DNA of 64,000 nt from Gammaproteobacteria bacterium (GTDB taxonomy: Bacteria; Pseudomonadota; Gammaproteobacteria; Steroidobacterales; Rariloculaceae), in NCBI GenBank assembly GCA_036381015.1, contig DASVDR010000005.1, positions 83,827 to 147,826 of the forward strand, read 5' to 3'. Each line of letters begins with the position of its first letter. The stretch's first letter is position 1. This document shows, in pieces, positions 42,266 to 51,316 of this stretch. Both the position numbers and the translations under genes were made by a program. Below the pieces are notes generated by a model that ran no database searches, was not told the DNA's origin, and was given only the letters and a program-made list of their open reading frames with translations.

Positions 42266-43345
42266 ATGAGGGCTCGTTGGTTCGTAGTCGTCTGCGGTGC
42301 GGCGCTCGCCTCCGCGGCGGCGGCGCAGCCCGCGCCCCCGAGCTCGGCGGCGCTCGTCGAATCGATGGTCGGCACCGCTCGGGCGCTGCTCGCGACGATG
42401 GAGGACGGACCGGGTCCCATCGAACGCATGGCCGGCTACGATCGCCGCGGGAGCCTGCTGCTGCCGTTCGACGACCCGAACCGCGAGCAGTGGGTGTACT
42501 GGCCCGCACAGCGCGCCGGGCTGCCGCTCGCGCTGATGACCGCCGAGCAACGAATGCTCGTGCATGATCTGCTCCTCGCTGCGCTGAGCTCGAAGGGCCA
42601 CTCTAAAGTGGTCCAGATCATGCAGTTAGAAAATATTCTTCAAGCTGAAGATTAAGCAGGATTTCCGCGCGGCGTCGGGCACTACGCGCTCGCGTTCTTC
42701 GGCGAGCCGTCGACCGGGGCACCGTGGGGCTGGCGCTTCGAGGGGCACCACGTCTCGGTGAACGTCACCGTCGGGCGCGACGGCCTCGCCGTCACGCCGT
42801 CGTTCCTCGGGGCGAACCCCGGCGAGATTCGCACGGGCCCGCTCGCCGGCTTTCGGGTGCTCTCGGCGGAGGAGGATTTGGGCCGGCAGCTGGTCACGTC
42901 GTTCACGCCGGCGCAGCGCGAGCGCGCCGTGCTCTCCGACGAGGCGCCCGGCGATATCTTGAGCGGCAATCTCGGCAAGGCGCGCGACGAGTGGGACGCG
43001 TGGCGCGCGTCGCTGCAGCCCGTCGGCATCTCGGTGGCGGAGTTGAACGAGGTCCAGCAGCACTGGGTGCGACGAATCCTGAACGAGGTCGTCTCGACGT
43101 ATCGGCCCGAGATCGCCGACGGGTACCTCGAGGCGATCGACGTCACCGAGCTTCACTTCGCATGGATGGGGAGCACCGAGCGGCGTGCCCCGCATTACTA
43201 TCGGCTCCAAGGGCCCGATTTCGTGTTCGAGTTCGACAACGCGCAGAACGGCGGCAATCACGTCCACACCGTGTGGCGAAGCAAGGCCGAGGATTTCGGC
43301 GCGCGGGTGCTCGAGGCGCATTACCAGGCTTTCCGGCACGACTGA
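42266..43345 (+). pseudogene. DUF3500 exported protein interrupted by an in-frame TAA
   Basis: From ATG 42266 (GGGGAGGG upstream) a signal peptide ends 'ASAAAAQPAP'. DUF3500 sequence runs to '...VVQIMQLENILQAED', then TAA at 42653-42655. In the same frame, without any shift, the family sequence continues 'AGFPRGVGHYALAFFGEPST', 'GAPWGWRFEGHHVSVNV' and on to the normal end 'NGGNHVHTVWRSKAEDFG'. A single nonsense codon thus splits an otherwise complete 359-codon gene. The 55 bases before the stop are AT-rich compared with the neighbourhood. Re-initiation at GTG 42758 could give the C-terminal part. DUF3500 has no known function. Confidence 0.78.
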
Positions 43346-43376
43346 GATGCGCACTCCTCGTAGAAGGTCCTAGGCG

Positions 43377-44171
43377 ATGTGGTCTTTGGCCTTTGCCGCT
43401 CTCGCCGCCGCCCAGGGGCAAGCCGTGCGGCTCGAGCAGCCGCATGAGCCCGGCCTCGAAGCCGTGCATGCCACGTGGGATGAGCGGCGTGTGCCATTCG
43501 TCCGGCGGGGAGACGAGTGGATCACGGTGCTCGGCGTGGATCTCGACGCGGCGCCCGGCGAGCACGCGGCCAAGATCGAGCTCGCCTTCGCGGACGGCCG
43601 CATCGAGCGGCGAACCGAGTCGATCGTCGTCGAAAGCGTCAAATTTCCGACGACCGAGCTGACCGTCGAGCCGCGCTACGTGGAGCTCAGCCCCGAGGAC
43701 CAGGCGCGCGCGAACCGCGAGAGCCGCGAGATCGCGGAGATCTACGCGACCTTGACACCCGAGGCGTACTGGAACGAGCCGTTCACCGTGCCGATCCCCG
43801 GCATCGAAGGCGGCCGCAACTTCGGCCATCGGCGCGTCTTCAACGGTCAGCCCAGAGCGCCGCACTCGGGCGCGGACCTGCGCGCCGCCATGGGTACGCC
43901 GATCCATGCGGCCAACCGCGGGCGTGTCGTGCTCGCGAAGAATCTCTTCTTCAGCGGCAACGCCGTGTTCATCGATCATGGGCTCGGGGTCTATTCCGTC
44001 TACCTGCACCTCTCGAAGATTCAAGTCGAGCCCGGCATGATGGTCGAGCGCGGCCAGGTCATCGGCCTCTCCGGCGCCACTGGTCGCGTCACGGGCCCGC
44101 ACCTACACTGGGGCGTGCGCGTGCTCGATGCCCGCGTCGATCCGTTCTCGTTGCTGGGGCTCCGCGATTGA
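43377..44171 (+). CDS. M23-family zinc endopeptidase (murein hydrolase-like)
   Basis: A 264-residue exported protein with a short signal peptide ('[15 protein letters not shown]'). An N-terminal Ig-like domain ('[20 protein letters not shown]') is followed by the LytM domain. The zinc ligands are His and Asp in '[20 protein letters not shown]', and the second His pair is in '[20 protein letters not shown]'. All four key residues are present, so it should be an active peptidoglycan endopeptidase or a closely related enzyme. The SEC-C gene follows 16 bp later. Confidence 0.9.
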   Translation: MWSLAFAALAAAQGQAVRLEQPHEPGLEAVHATWDERRVPFVRRGDEWITVLGVDLDAAPGEHAAKIELAFADGRIERRTESIVVESVKFPTTELTVEPRYVELSPEDQARANRESREIAEIYATLTPEAYWNEPFTVPIPGIEGGRNFGHRRVFNGQPRAPHSGADLRAAMGTPIHAANRGRVVLAKNLFFSGNAVFIDHGLGVYSVYLHLSKIQVEPGMMVERGQVIGLSGATGRVTGPHLHWGVRVLDARVDPFSLLGLRD

Positions 44172-44187
44172 AAGACAGGAGGCCGGC

Positions 44188-44421
44188 ATGTCGGTGGGTC
44201 GCAACGATCCCTGCCCGTGTGGAAGCGGCAGGAAGTACAAGCGCTGCTGCGCGCTCCGCACGCCGCACCGCGTATCGTTCGGCGGCTGGGCCGTGCTGGC
44301 CGCCGTCGCGCTGATGCTGCTGACCGGGGCCGTCGTGATGGTCGGCTCGCTCGACGAGCTCGACTCCGCGCCGACTGGACCCCGCCGGATCTGGTCGGAG
44401 GAGCACGGCCACTGGCATTAG
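44188..44421 (+). CDS. Small SEC-C motif membrane protein
   Basis: A 77-residue protein from ATG 44188, with CAGGAGG 8 bases upstream. The N-terminus '[19 protein letters not shown]' is a complete SEC-C zinc motif (CPCG...CC), the metal-binding module also found at the SecA C-terminus. A single membrane helix follows ('[20 protein letters not shown]'), then a His-containing tail 'SEEHGHWH'. SEC-C on a single-span membrane protein could place a zinc site near the translocon. Function unknown. Confidence 0.78.
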   Translation: MSVGRNDPCPCGSGRKYKRCCALRTPHRVSFGGWAVLAAVALMLLTGAVVMVGSLDELDSAPTGPRRIWSEEHGHWH

Positions 44422-44551
44422 CGCGGTCCGGCGGCCGGCGGGGGCGAGGCCGAAAACCGGGCGGGACTCGCCCGGGGCGGCCTCGAACGAGCCTTTCGGC
44501 GCGCGAGATGGGCGCGGAGCCGCGATGCGGCTACCGCGAACCCTGTCTTTT

Positions 44552-44560
44552 TGCTAGGAT
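44552..44560 (+). promoter_or_regulatory. Extended -10 promoter for the rimP operon
   Basis: TGC followed by TAGGAT matches an extended -10 element (TGn plus TATAAT with two mismatches). Transcription would begin about 44,567, just before the leader's closing stem. No good -35 is seen at 17-18 bp, as is common for extended -10 promoters. Confidence 0.4.
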
Positions 44561-44574
44561 ACGGCCGGTTTTTG

Positions 44575-44681
44575 CGGAGTATCCGTTCTGAGGAGCCTGC
44601 CGAATCCCATGGGGGATTCAGCCGTTAGGCCCGGATACTGACCCGATAGGTTAGGTGTAAGGGCCCCTCACGGGGCTTTTT
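44575..44681 (+). promoter_or_regulatory. Structured rimP leader with attenuator
   Basis: The long-range stem AGTATCC (44578-44584) / GGATACT (44633-44639) encloses the hairpin GAATCCC-ATGG-GGGATTC (44602-44619). Downstream is an intrinsic terminator GCCCC-TCAC-GGGGC followed by TTTTT (44663-44681). A leader with a terminator before rimP-nusA-infB agrees with the known rimP-leader class of proteobacterial attenuators, which probably let NusA feed back on its own operon. The rest of the 355-bp gap (44422-44776) holds the promoter and the second terminator. Confidence 0.6.
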
Positions 44682-44726
44682 ATTTGGCGCGGCCGTCGGC
44701 CGCGGCGAGGAGGCGGCAATTACAAG

Positions 44727-44750
44727 AATGGGCCGAGCGGCCCATTTTTT
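44727..44750 (+). terminator. Second intrinsic terminator 27 bp before rimP
   Basis: A perfect 8-bp stem AATGGGCC / GGCCCATT, loop GAGC, followed by TTTT. It stands in tandem after the leader terminator and ends about 27 bp before the rimP start, so transcription must pass two terminators to enter the operon. Confidence 0.75.
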
Positions 44751-44776
44751 GTCGGTCCGATTTTTGTTGAGAGCGT

Positions 44777-45253
44777 GTGCGGAGCATCCCGGACAAGCAG
44801 CGTTTGATCGACCTGCTGGAGCCTGCGGTCGAGGCGCTCGGGTATGAGCTCGTGGATCTCGATCTGCGGCTCGGCCGGCGCAGCCTGCTGCGAGTCTACA
44901 TTGATCGGCCGGCCGGCGACGACGGCGGCGTCACGCTCGGGGACTGCGAGCTCGTCAGCGGGCAGATCGGAGCGCTGCTCGATGTCGAGGACCCGGTGCC
45001 CGGCAGCTACGACCTCGAGGTGTCGTCGCCGGGCGCGGACCGGCGATTGCGCACTCCGCAGCATTTCGAGCGTTTCGTGGGTCACGAGGTGAAAGTGGAG
45101 CTTAATCGCGCACGGGGCGGCCGCAAGCGCCTCCGCGGGCGCCTGACGAAGGTGGAGGAAGGTGCAATCGTCGTCGACGTCGACGGCGAGACGTGGCGAC
45201 TCGATGCGACCGAGATCGCCGAAGCCCGACTCGTGCCGACGAGGGCGGGATAA
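44777..45253 (+). CDS. rimP: Ribosome maturation factor RimP
   Basis: A 158-residue protein from GTG 44777 ('RSIPDKQRLIDLLEPAVEAL'). Family blocks are 'GYELVDLDLRLGRRSLLRVY', 'YDLEVSSPGADRRLRTPQHF' and 'GRLTKVEEGAIVVDVDGE', covering the N-terminal alpha/beta domain and the C-terminal SH3-like domain. RimP binds pre-30S particles and assists assembly around S12. It is the first gene of the rimP-nusA-infB-rbfA-truB operon and follows the attenuator leader, so its expression should depend on antitermination. Confidence 0.93.
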   Translation: MRSIPDKQRLIDLLEPAVEALGYELVDLDLRLGRRSLLRVYIDRPAGDDGGVTLGDCELVSGQIGALLDVEDPVPGSYDLEVSSPGADRRLRTPQHFERFVGHEVKVELNRARGGRKRLRGRLTKVEEGAIVVDVDGETWRLDATEIAEARLVPTRAG

Positions 45254-45269
45254 CGGGGTGGCGACGCAG

Positions 45270-46790
45270 ATGAACAAGGAAATCCTGATGGTGGCCGACG
45301 CCGTCTCGAACGAGAAAGGCGTCGACAAGAACGTGATCTTCGAGGCGATCGAAGCGGCGCTCGCATCCGCCACCCGCAAGCGCTACGGCGAAGATATCGA
45401 CGTCCGCGTGTCGATCGACCGCAACACCGGCGAGTACGAGACGTTTCGCCGCTGGAAAGTCTTTGCCGACGACTCGGCCGAGCTCGAGGAGCCCGCGCGC
45501 GAGCTCAGGCTCGAGGACGCTCTCGAGATCGATCCGAACGCCGTGCCCGGCGGCTACGTCGAGCAGCCGATGGAGTCGGTGGAGTTCGGGCGCATCGCGG
45601 CTCAGACCGCGAAGCAGGTCATCGTGCAGAAGGTGCGCGAAGCCGAGCGCGAGCAGGTCGTCGAGGAGTACAAGGACCGCGTCGGCGAGCTCGTCAGCGG
45701 CATCGCGAAGCGCGTCGACCGGCACGGCGCCTACATCGATCTCGGCGGCAACGCGGAGGGCTTCATCCCGCGGGAGGACTTGATTCCGCGCGAGCCGATC
45801 AAGCCGCAGGATCGCATCAAGAGCCTGCTGCGCGAGGTCCGCGCCGAGCCGCGCGGTCCGCAGCTGTTCCTCACGCGCACGTCGCCGCAGTTCCTGATCG
45901 AGCTCTTCAAGATCGAGGTGCCGGAGGTCGGCCAAGGGTTGATCGAGATTCTCGGTGCCGCCCGTGACCCGGGCCTGCGCGCGAAGATCGCGGTGCGAAG
46001 CAACGATCCGCGGATCGATCCGGTGGGCGCATGCGTCGGCATGCGCGGCTCGCGTGTGCAAGCCGTCTCGAACGAGCTCGCCGGCGAGCGCGTCGACATC
46101 ATTCTTTACGACGAGAACCCGGCGCAGTTCGTGATCAATGCGATGTCGCCGGCGGACGTGCTCTCGATCGTCGTCGACGAGGACTCGCACAGCATGGACA
46201 TCGCCGTCGCCGAGGACAAGCTGTCGCAGGCGATCGGCCGGGGCGGCCAGAACATTCGCCTCGCGAGCGAGCTCACCGGCTGGGAGCTCAACGTGATGAC
46301 CGAGTCGGCGGCGGAGGAGAAGAGCGAGAAGGAGGCGCGCGAGGTCGTCGCGCGGTTCATGCGCGAGCTCGACGTCGACGAGGACGTCGCGACGATTCTC
46401 GCGCAGGAAGGCTTCTCGTCGCTCGAGGAGATAGCGTACGTGCCGGCGGCGGAGCTGTTGGCCATCGAGGAATTCAACGAAAGCATCGTCAACGAGCTTC
46501 GCGCCCGTGCGCGCGACGTGCTGATCACGCAGGCGATCGTCAGCGAGGAGGTCATCGATCAGGCGGAGCCGGCGGAGGATCTGCTCGAGCTCGAAGGCAT
46601 GGACCGGGAGCTCGCCTACGTGCTCGCGAGCCGCGGCATCGTCACGCGTGAGGATCTCGCCGAGCAGGCCGTCGACGACCTCGAGGACATCGACAATCTC
46701 GATGCCGAGCGCGCGGCGAAGCTGATCATGGCGGCGCGGGCGCACTGGTTCGAGGGCGATCAGCAAGCGAATACGGCCGAGGAGAGGTAA
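45270..46790 (+). CDS. nusA: Transcription termination/antitermination protein NusA
   Basis: A 506-residue protein. ATG 45270 ('[20 protein letters not shown]') matches the universal NusA start; GTG 45258 would add four residues. Domains in order: N-terminal RNAP-binding domain, S1 ('[20 protein letters not shown]'), KH1/KH2 ('[20 protein letters not shown]', '[20 protein letters not shown]') and two C-terminal acidic helix-hairpin-helix repeats ('[20 protein letters not shown]', '[20 protein letters not shown]'). It modulates RNA polymerase pausing, termination and antitermination. Its stop overlaps the infB start by one base, implying translational coupling. Confidence 0.96.
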   Translation: MNKEILMVADAVSNEKGVDKNVIFEAIEAALASATRKRYGEDIDVRVSIDRNTGEYETFRRWKVFADDSAELEEPARELRLEDALEIDPNAVPGGYVEQPMESVEFGRIAAQTAKQVIVQKVREAEREQVVEEYKDRVGELVSGIAKRVDRHGAYIDLGGNAEGFIPREDLIPREPIKPQDRIKSLLREVRAEPRGPQLFLTRTSPQFLIELFKIEVPEVGQGLIEILGAARDPGLRAKIAVRSNDPRIDPVGACVGMRGSRVQAVSNELAGERVDIILYDENPAQFVINAMSPADVLSIVVDEDSHSMDIAVAEDKLSQAIGRGGQNIRLASELTGWELNVMTESAAEEKSEKEAREVVARFMRELDVDEDVATILAQEGFSSLEEIAYVPAAELLAIEEFNESIVNELRARARDVLITQAIVSEEVIDQAEPAEDLLELEGMDRELAYVLASRGIVTREDLAEQAVDDLEDIDNLDAERAAKLIMAARAHWFEGDQQANTAEER

Positions 46791-49399
46791 TGGCGGAAGT
46801 TACGGTCGCGGAATTTGCAGAAGTTCTAAAGGTGCCCGTCGAGCGGCTGCTCGTGCAGCTCGACGAAGCCGGCATCAAAGTAAAGGGCGCCGAGGACAAG
46901 ATCAGCGAGGACGCCAAGCTCGAGCTGCTCACGCACCTTCGCCGCTCGCACGGACGCAAGGACCCGGCCGCCGCTGCTCCTCGCCGCATCACGCTGAAGC
47001 GGAAATCCCAGAGCGAGCTGCGCCTCGCCGGCGGGCAAGGGCGCGCGCGAACGATCAACGTGGAGGTGCGCAGCAAGCGCACGTACATCAAGCGCGACGT
47101 GCTCGAGGAGCAGGCGCGCAAGCAGCAGGAGGCGCTCGACGCTCAACGCCAGGCCGAGGAGGCAGCCCGCCGCGAGCAGGAGCGCGCGGAGCAGGAGCGC
47201 CGCGAGGCGGAAGAGCGGGCGCGCCGACAGGCGGAAGAGCAGGAGGCCGCGCAGCGCGAGGCCGCCGAGCGCGAGGCGGCGGCCCGGCGCGAGGCCGAGG
47301 AGCGCGAATCCGAGGCGCGCAAGCGCCAGGAGGAAGAAGAGCAGCAGACCAAGCGCCGTACCGAGGAGGACGAGGCGCGCCGGCGCGCCGAGGAAGAGAA
47401 GCGCCAAGCCGCCGAGAAGGAGCGCGAGGCGAAGCAGCGCGAGCAGGAGCGGGCTCGGCAACAACCGCAGCAGCAGCCGCCGCCGCCCGGCAAGCGCGGC
47501 CGGACCGGCCCCGATCACACGCTGCACGTCGCGGACGGCATGGCGGGGCGGCGCCGCAAGAAGCGGCCCGACCGCCGCCGCGCGGTGCAGGTCAGCGTCG
47601 ACGCTCAGCACGGGTTCGAGCGTCCGACCGCCCCGGTCGTTCGCGACGTCGAGATCCCGGCGACGATCACGGTCAGCGAGCTCGCGCAGCGCATGGCCGT
47701 GAAGTCGACGGAGGTGATCAAGACGCTGATGAAGATGGGGATGATGGTCACCATCAATCAGGTCATCGATCAGGACACCGCCACGCTCGTCGTCGAGGAG
47801 CTCGGCCACACGGCGAAGCCGCTGAAGGAGACCGCGATCGAGGATCAGCTCCTCGAGTCGATGGAAGGCCAGGCCGAAGGCGAGGCCGTGCCGCGTGCTC
47901 CGGTCGTCACCGTGATGGGGCATGTCGATCACGGCAAGACCTCGCTCCTCGACTACATTCGGCGCACGCGCGTGGCTTCCGGCGAGGCGGGCGGCATCAC
48001 GCAGCACGTCGGCGCTTACCACGTGGAAACGCCGAAGGGCAAGATCACGTTCCTCGACACGCCCGGTCATGCGGCGTTCACTGCCATGCGGGCGCGCGGC
48101 GCGCAGGTCACGGATATCGTCGTGCTGGTCGTCGCCGCCGACGACGGCGTGATGCCGCAGACCATCGAAGCCATTCAGCACGCCCGCGCCGCGGACGTGC
48201 CGATCGTCGTGGCCGTGAACAAGATCGACCGAGAGGACGCCGATCCGGACCGCGTCCGCAACGAGCTCGCCCAGCAGAACGTGATTCCCGACGCTTGGGG
48301 CGGCGACACGCTCTTCGTGAACGTCTCGGCGCACACGGGCCAGGGCATCGAGGAGCTGCTCGACGCGATCCTGCTCCAGGCCGAGCTGCTCGACTTGAAG
48401 GCGGTAGACACGGGGCCGGCCGCAGGCGTCGTCATCGAGGGCAGCCTCGAGCGCGGCCGCGGCGCGGTGGCCACCGTGCTGATCAACAGAGGCCGCCTCC
48501 AGGTAGGCGATATCCTGCTCGCCGGCCAGGAGTACGGACGCATCCGCGCGATGTTCGACGAGACGGGCGCGCCGATCAAAAGCGCAGGTCCGTCGATGCC
48601 CGTCGTCGTGCTCGGGCTCTCCGGCACGCCTTCCGCCGGCGACGATGTGCTCGTCGTGCCCGACGAGCGCAAGGCGCGCGAGGTCGCCGAGTTCCGGCAG
48701 GGCCGCGAGCGCGACGTGAAGCTCGCGCAGCAGCAGGCCGCGAAGCTCGACGACATCTTCACGCAGATGCGCGAGACCGGCACCGCGAGCCTGCAGCTGC
48801 TGATCAAAGCCGACGTCCACGGCAGCGCCGAAGCGCTGCGGGACGCGCTCCAGAAGCTCACGAGCGACGACGTGAAGGTCACCGTGATCGGCGCTAACGT
48901 CGGCGGCATTACCGAATCCGACGTGCAGCTCGCGGCCACCTCGAACGCAATCGTCATCGGCTTCAACGTTCGCGCGGACGCGGGCGCGCGCAACGCGATC
49001 AAGGAGACGGGCGTCGACGTTCGCTACTACAGTGTGATCTACGAGGCGATCGACGACATCAAGGCCGCCGTCAGCGGCATGCTCTCGCCCGAGATTCGCG
49101 AGCAGATCGTGGGCCTCGCGGAGGTGCGCGAGGTGTTCCGCTCGCCGAAGTTCGGCAACATCGCCGGCTGCATGGTCATCGACGGCTACGTGCGCCGCTC
49201 GAATCCGATTCGAGTGTTGCGCGACAACGTCGTGATTTTCGAAGGGCAGCTCGAGTCGCTGCGCCGCTTCAAGGACGACGTCAGCGAGGTGCGCGCCGGC
49301 ACCGAGTGCGGCATCGGCGTGCGCAACTACAACGACGTGAAGGTCGGCGATCAGATCGAGTGCTACGAACGCACGGAGGTTGCGCGCACGATCCAGTGA
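46790..49399 (+). CDS. infB: Translation initiation factor IF-2
   Basis: An 869-residue GTPase. An N-terminal helical domain ('[20 protein letters not shown]') leads to a long, highly charged Glu/Arg/Gln/Ala linker (about residues 105-245), then the IF2_N repeat ('[20 protein letters not shown]'). The G domain has G1 '[12 protein letters not shown]' from residue 377, G3 '[15 protein letters not shown]' and G4 '[13 protein letters not shown]'. The C-terminal domains bind fMet-tRNA ('[20 protein letters not shown]'). It positions initiator tRNA on the 30S subunit. Internal starts giving shorter isoforms are known in E. coli; none is evident here. Confidence 0.96.
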   Translation: MAEVTVAEFAEVLKVPVERLLVQLDEAGIKVKGAEDKISEDAKLELLTHLRRSHGRKDPAAAAPRRITLKRKSQSELRLAGGQGRARTINVEVRSKRTYIKRDVLEEQARKQQEALDAQRQAEEAARREQERAEQERREAEERARRQAEEQEAAQREAAEREAAARREAEERESEARKRQEEEEQQTKRRTEEDEARRRAEEEKRQAAEKEREAKQREQERARQQPQQQPPPPGKRGRTGPDHTLHVADGMAGRRRKKRPDRRRAVQVSVDAQHGFERPTAPVVRDVEIPATITVSELAQRMAVKSTEVIKTLMKMGMMVTINQVIDQDTATLVVEELGHTAKPLKETAIEDQLLESMEGQAEGEAVPRAPVVTVMGHVDHGKTSLLDYIRRTRVASGEAGGITQHVGAYHVETPKGKITFLDTPGHAAFTAMRARGAQVTDIVVLVVAADDGVMPQTIEAIQHARAADVPIVVAVNKIDREDADPDRVRNELAQQNVIPDAWGGDTLFVNVSAHTGQGIEELLDAILLQAELLDLKAVDTGPAAGVVIEGSLERGRGAVATVLINRGRLQVGDILLAGQEYGRIRAMFDETGAPIKSAGPSMPVVVLGLSGTPSAGDDVLVVPDERKAREVAEFRQGRERDVKLAQQQAAKLDDIFTQMRETGTASLQLLIKADVHGSAEALRDALQKLTSDDVKVTVIGANVGGITESDVQLAATSNAIVIGFNVRADAGARNAIKETGVDVRYYSVIYEAIDDIKAAVSGMLSPEIREQIVGLAEVREVFRSPKFGNIAGCMVIDGYVRRSNPIRVLRDNVVIFEGQLESLRRFKDDVSEVRAGTECGIGVRNYNDVKVGDQIECYERTEVARTIQ

Positions 49400-49432
49400 T
49401 TGCGGTGCGGACATGACCCGGCACGTTCAGGC

Positions 49433-49816
49433 ATGACGCAGGGAACCAGAAGGCTGCGGGTCGCGGCCGAGGTGCAGCGCTTGTTGAACGAGCTCCTGCG
49501 GGTGGAGGTCAAGGATCCGCGGCTCAATGGCGTCACGGTCAATGAAGTCGAGATGAGCGGAGACCTGAGCGTCGCGAAGGTCTACTACACTACGCTCGAT
49601 CCGGACCAGGACGACAAGGAAGCACAGGCGGGCTTCGCGAAAGCCGCCGGTTTTTTACGCAGCCGCATAGGTCAGGCCGTACGGCTGCGACGCACACCGG
49701 AGCTGCTTTTCTTTCGCGACGTGAGCGCGCGGCGCGGCGCCGAGCTCACGCGTCTCATCGACAGCCTTCGAGAGGAGCCCGAGCCGCCGCAGTCGGACAG
49801 CGAGCCCGAAGATTGA
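49433..49816 (+). CDS. rbfA: Ribosome-binding factor A
   Basis: A 127-residue protein from ATG 49433. The KH-like fold blocks are 'LRVAAEVQRLLNELLRVEVK', 'DPRLNGVTVNEVEMSGDLSV' and 'RTPELLFFRDVSARRGAELT'. RbfA assists late maturation of the 16S 5' end and cold-shock adaptation. It sits between infB and truB in the usual order. The acidic C-terminal tail ('EEPEPPQSDSEPED') is typical of gammaproteobacterial copies. Confidence 0.94.
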   Translation: MTQGTRRLRVAAEVQRLLNELLRVEVKDPRLNGVTVNEVEMSGDLSVAKVYYTTLDPDQDDKEAQAGFAKAAGFLRSRIGQAVRLRRTPELLFFRDVSARRGAELTRLIDSLREEPEPPQSDSEPED

Positions 49817-49866
49817 CGACAAGGCTCGCGGCTTCGCGAACGCTCGAGAAATTCGGCACACCAGCG

Positions 49867-50778
49867 ATGGGAAACAGACGACGGCCGGGCCGCGACGTCA
49901 CCGGTATCCTGCTGCTCGACAAGCCCCGCGGATCGACCTCCAACCGTGCGCTGCAGCAGGCGAAGCGTCTCTTTCGGGCGGCCAAGGCGGGGCACACGGG
50001 CAGCCTCGACCCGCTCGCGACCGGGATGCTGCCGATCTGCTTCGGTGCGGCGACGAAGCTCGCGGGCTACCTCCTCGACGCGCGCAAGACGTACTCGGTG
50101 ACCGCCGAGCTCGGCGTCGCCACCGACACCGGCGACGCGGACGGCGCAGTCACCGCACGCTCGGACGCGCCGGCGCCGAGCGAGGCGCGGCTGCGGACGG
50201 CGCTCGCCGCGTTCGTCGGCGAGATCGAGCAGACACCGCCGATGCACTCGGCGCTGAAGCACGACGGCCGGCGTCTCTACGAGCTCGCAAGGCGAGGCGT
50301 CGTCGTCGAGCGCAAGCCGCGCCGCGTGCGCATCTTCGCGGCCACGCTCGACGAGTACGTATGGCCCCGTTGCCGTTTCACGGTGACCTGCTCGAAGGGA
50401 ACTTACATTCGCTCCCTGGTCGCCGATCTCGCGAGCGAGGCGGGCACGCTCGGCCACGTCGCAGCTCTGCGCCGCCTCGCGGTCGAGCCGTTCCGGGAAG
50501 CGGACATGGTCGGCCTCGAAGCCCTCGAGGCCGCGGCGGCCTCCGGGCTCTCGGCGCTGGATGCCTTCCTGCTGCCGCTCGACGCCGCGCTGCCCGACTG
50601 GCCGAGCGTCGAGGTCGACGCGGCGGACGCGCTGCGATTGTCACAAGGGCAGGCCGTGCCGGCCGGGCCGGCTTGGCCTCGCGGGCTCGTCCGTATCCAG
50701 GCGCGAGGCGCAGGCATGATCGGCATCGGCGAGGTGTTGCCGGAGGGACGGCTCGCCCCTCGTCGTTGGCTTGCATGA
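49867..50778 (+). CDS. truB: tRNA pseudouridine-55 synthase
   Basis: A 303-residue enzyme. ATG 49867 ('MGNRRRPGRDVTGILLLDKP') is chosen; a TTG at 49813 overlapping the rbfA stop would extend it. The catalytic Asp lies in 'AGHTGSLDPLATGMLPICFG'; 'TKLAGYLLDARKTYSVTAEL', 'QTPPMHSALKHDGRRLYELA' and 'CSKGTYIRSLVADLASEAGT' are family motifs. It converts U55 to pseudouridine in the T loop of tRNAs. Last gene of the nusA operon before rpsO, which has its own promoter. Confidence 0.94.
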   Translation: MGNRRRPGRDVTGILLLDKPRGSTSNRALQQAKRLFRAAKAGHTGSLDPLATGMLPICFGAATKLAGYLLDARKTYSVTAELGVATDTGDADGAVTARSDAPAPSEARLRTALAAFVGEIEQTPPMHSALKHDGRRLYELARRGVVVERKPRRVRIFAATLDEYVWPRCRFTVTCSKGTYIRSLVADLASEAGTLGHVAALRRLAVEPFREADMVGLEALEAAAASGLSALDAFLLPLDAALPDWPSVEVDAADALRLSQGQAVPAGPAWPRGLVRIQARGAGMIGIGEVLPEGRLAPRRWLA

Positions 50779-50825
50779 GGACGCGGCCGAGCGGGCCGCG
50801 GCCGCTCGAAAAAGCGACATTTTTT

Positions 50826-50855
50826 TTGGAGCGGCGGCGATTGTGCGGGTAGAAT
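50826..50855 (+). promoter_or_regulatory. Sigma70-type promoter upstream of rpsO
   Basis: TTGGAG (50826-50831) and TAGAAT (50850-50855), spaced 18 bp; the -10 has one mismatch to TATAAT. It lies about 75 bp before the rpsO start and follows a T-run at 50,820-50,827 that may also help end transcription from truB. Confidence 0.55.
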
Positions 50856-50929
50856 AGCCGCCCTCAACGGAGTAGGTGTAAAGCAAAAGGGGGGTTCGCG
50901 AAGCAATGCGGCCCCGGAGTGACCCAAAC

Positions 50930-51199
50930 ATGGCCCTCAACGCGGAACAAAAATCCGAGATCATCTCACAGTTCCAACGAGCCCCGTCCGATACGGGCTC
51001 TCCGGAAGTCCAGATCGCGCTGCTGTCGGCACGGATCAATCAGCTTTCCCAGCATTTCGATAGTCATCAGAAGGACCATCACTCGCGCCGCGGATTGCTG
51101 CGAATGGTGAATCAGCGCCGCCAGCTTCTGGACTATCTGAAGAAGGTCGATCAGGAGCGCTATCAGAGCTTGATCGGCCGTCTCGGTTTGAGGCGCTAG
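50930..51199 (+). CDS. rpsO: 30S ribosomal protein S15
   Basis: An 89-residue protein starting at ATG 50930 ('[20 protein letters not shown]'). The diagnostic blocks '[20 protein letters not shown]' and '[20 protein letters not shown]' bind 16S rRNA. The length matches the family exactly. S15 nucleates assembly of the 30S platform and represses its own translation in E. coli. It is followed by a strong hairpin and pnp, the standard arrangement. Confidence 0.97.
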   Translation: MALNAEQKSEIISQFQRAPSDTGSPEVQIALLSARINQLSQHFDSHQKDHHSRRGLLRMVNQRRQLLDYLKKVDQERYQSLIGRLGLRR

Positions 51200-51214
51200 G
51201 CCCCTCTTCTTGCG

Positions 51215-51247
51215 TTCAGAGCCGGTCCATCCGGCTCTGAACCTTTT
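51215..51247 (+). terminator. Terminator / processing hairpin between rpsO and pnp
   Basis: A perfect 11-bp stem TTCAGAGCCGG / CCGGCTCTGAA with loop TCCAT (51215-51241), followed by CC and TTTT. In E. coli the same interval holds the rpsO terminator and an RNase III site used for pnp autocontrol. The hairpin here could serve either role. Confidence 0.8.
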
Positions 51248-51316
51248 GGGAATCCTCTTCGAGTCCGGCGGCGTCTCGCGAGAGCTTCGCAGGTCGCGCC
51301 CCCCTAATCTGCAAGG

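Noticed and set aside
44557-44584. GGATAC / GTATCC as an alternative hairpin in the rimP leader
   Set aside because: The left arm overlaps the proposed extended -10 element, so it would not be part of the transcript.
46826-49414. An 862-codon minus-strand open frame opposite infB
   Set aside because: It mirrors the IF-2 coding sequence; its Leu-rich middle is the antisense of the charged linker and shows no independent motif.
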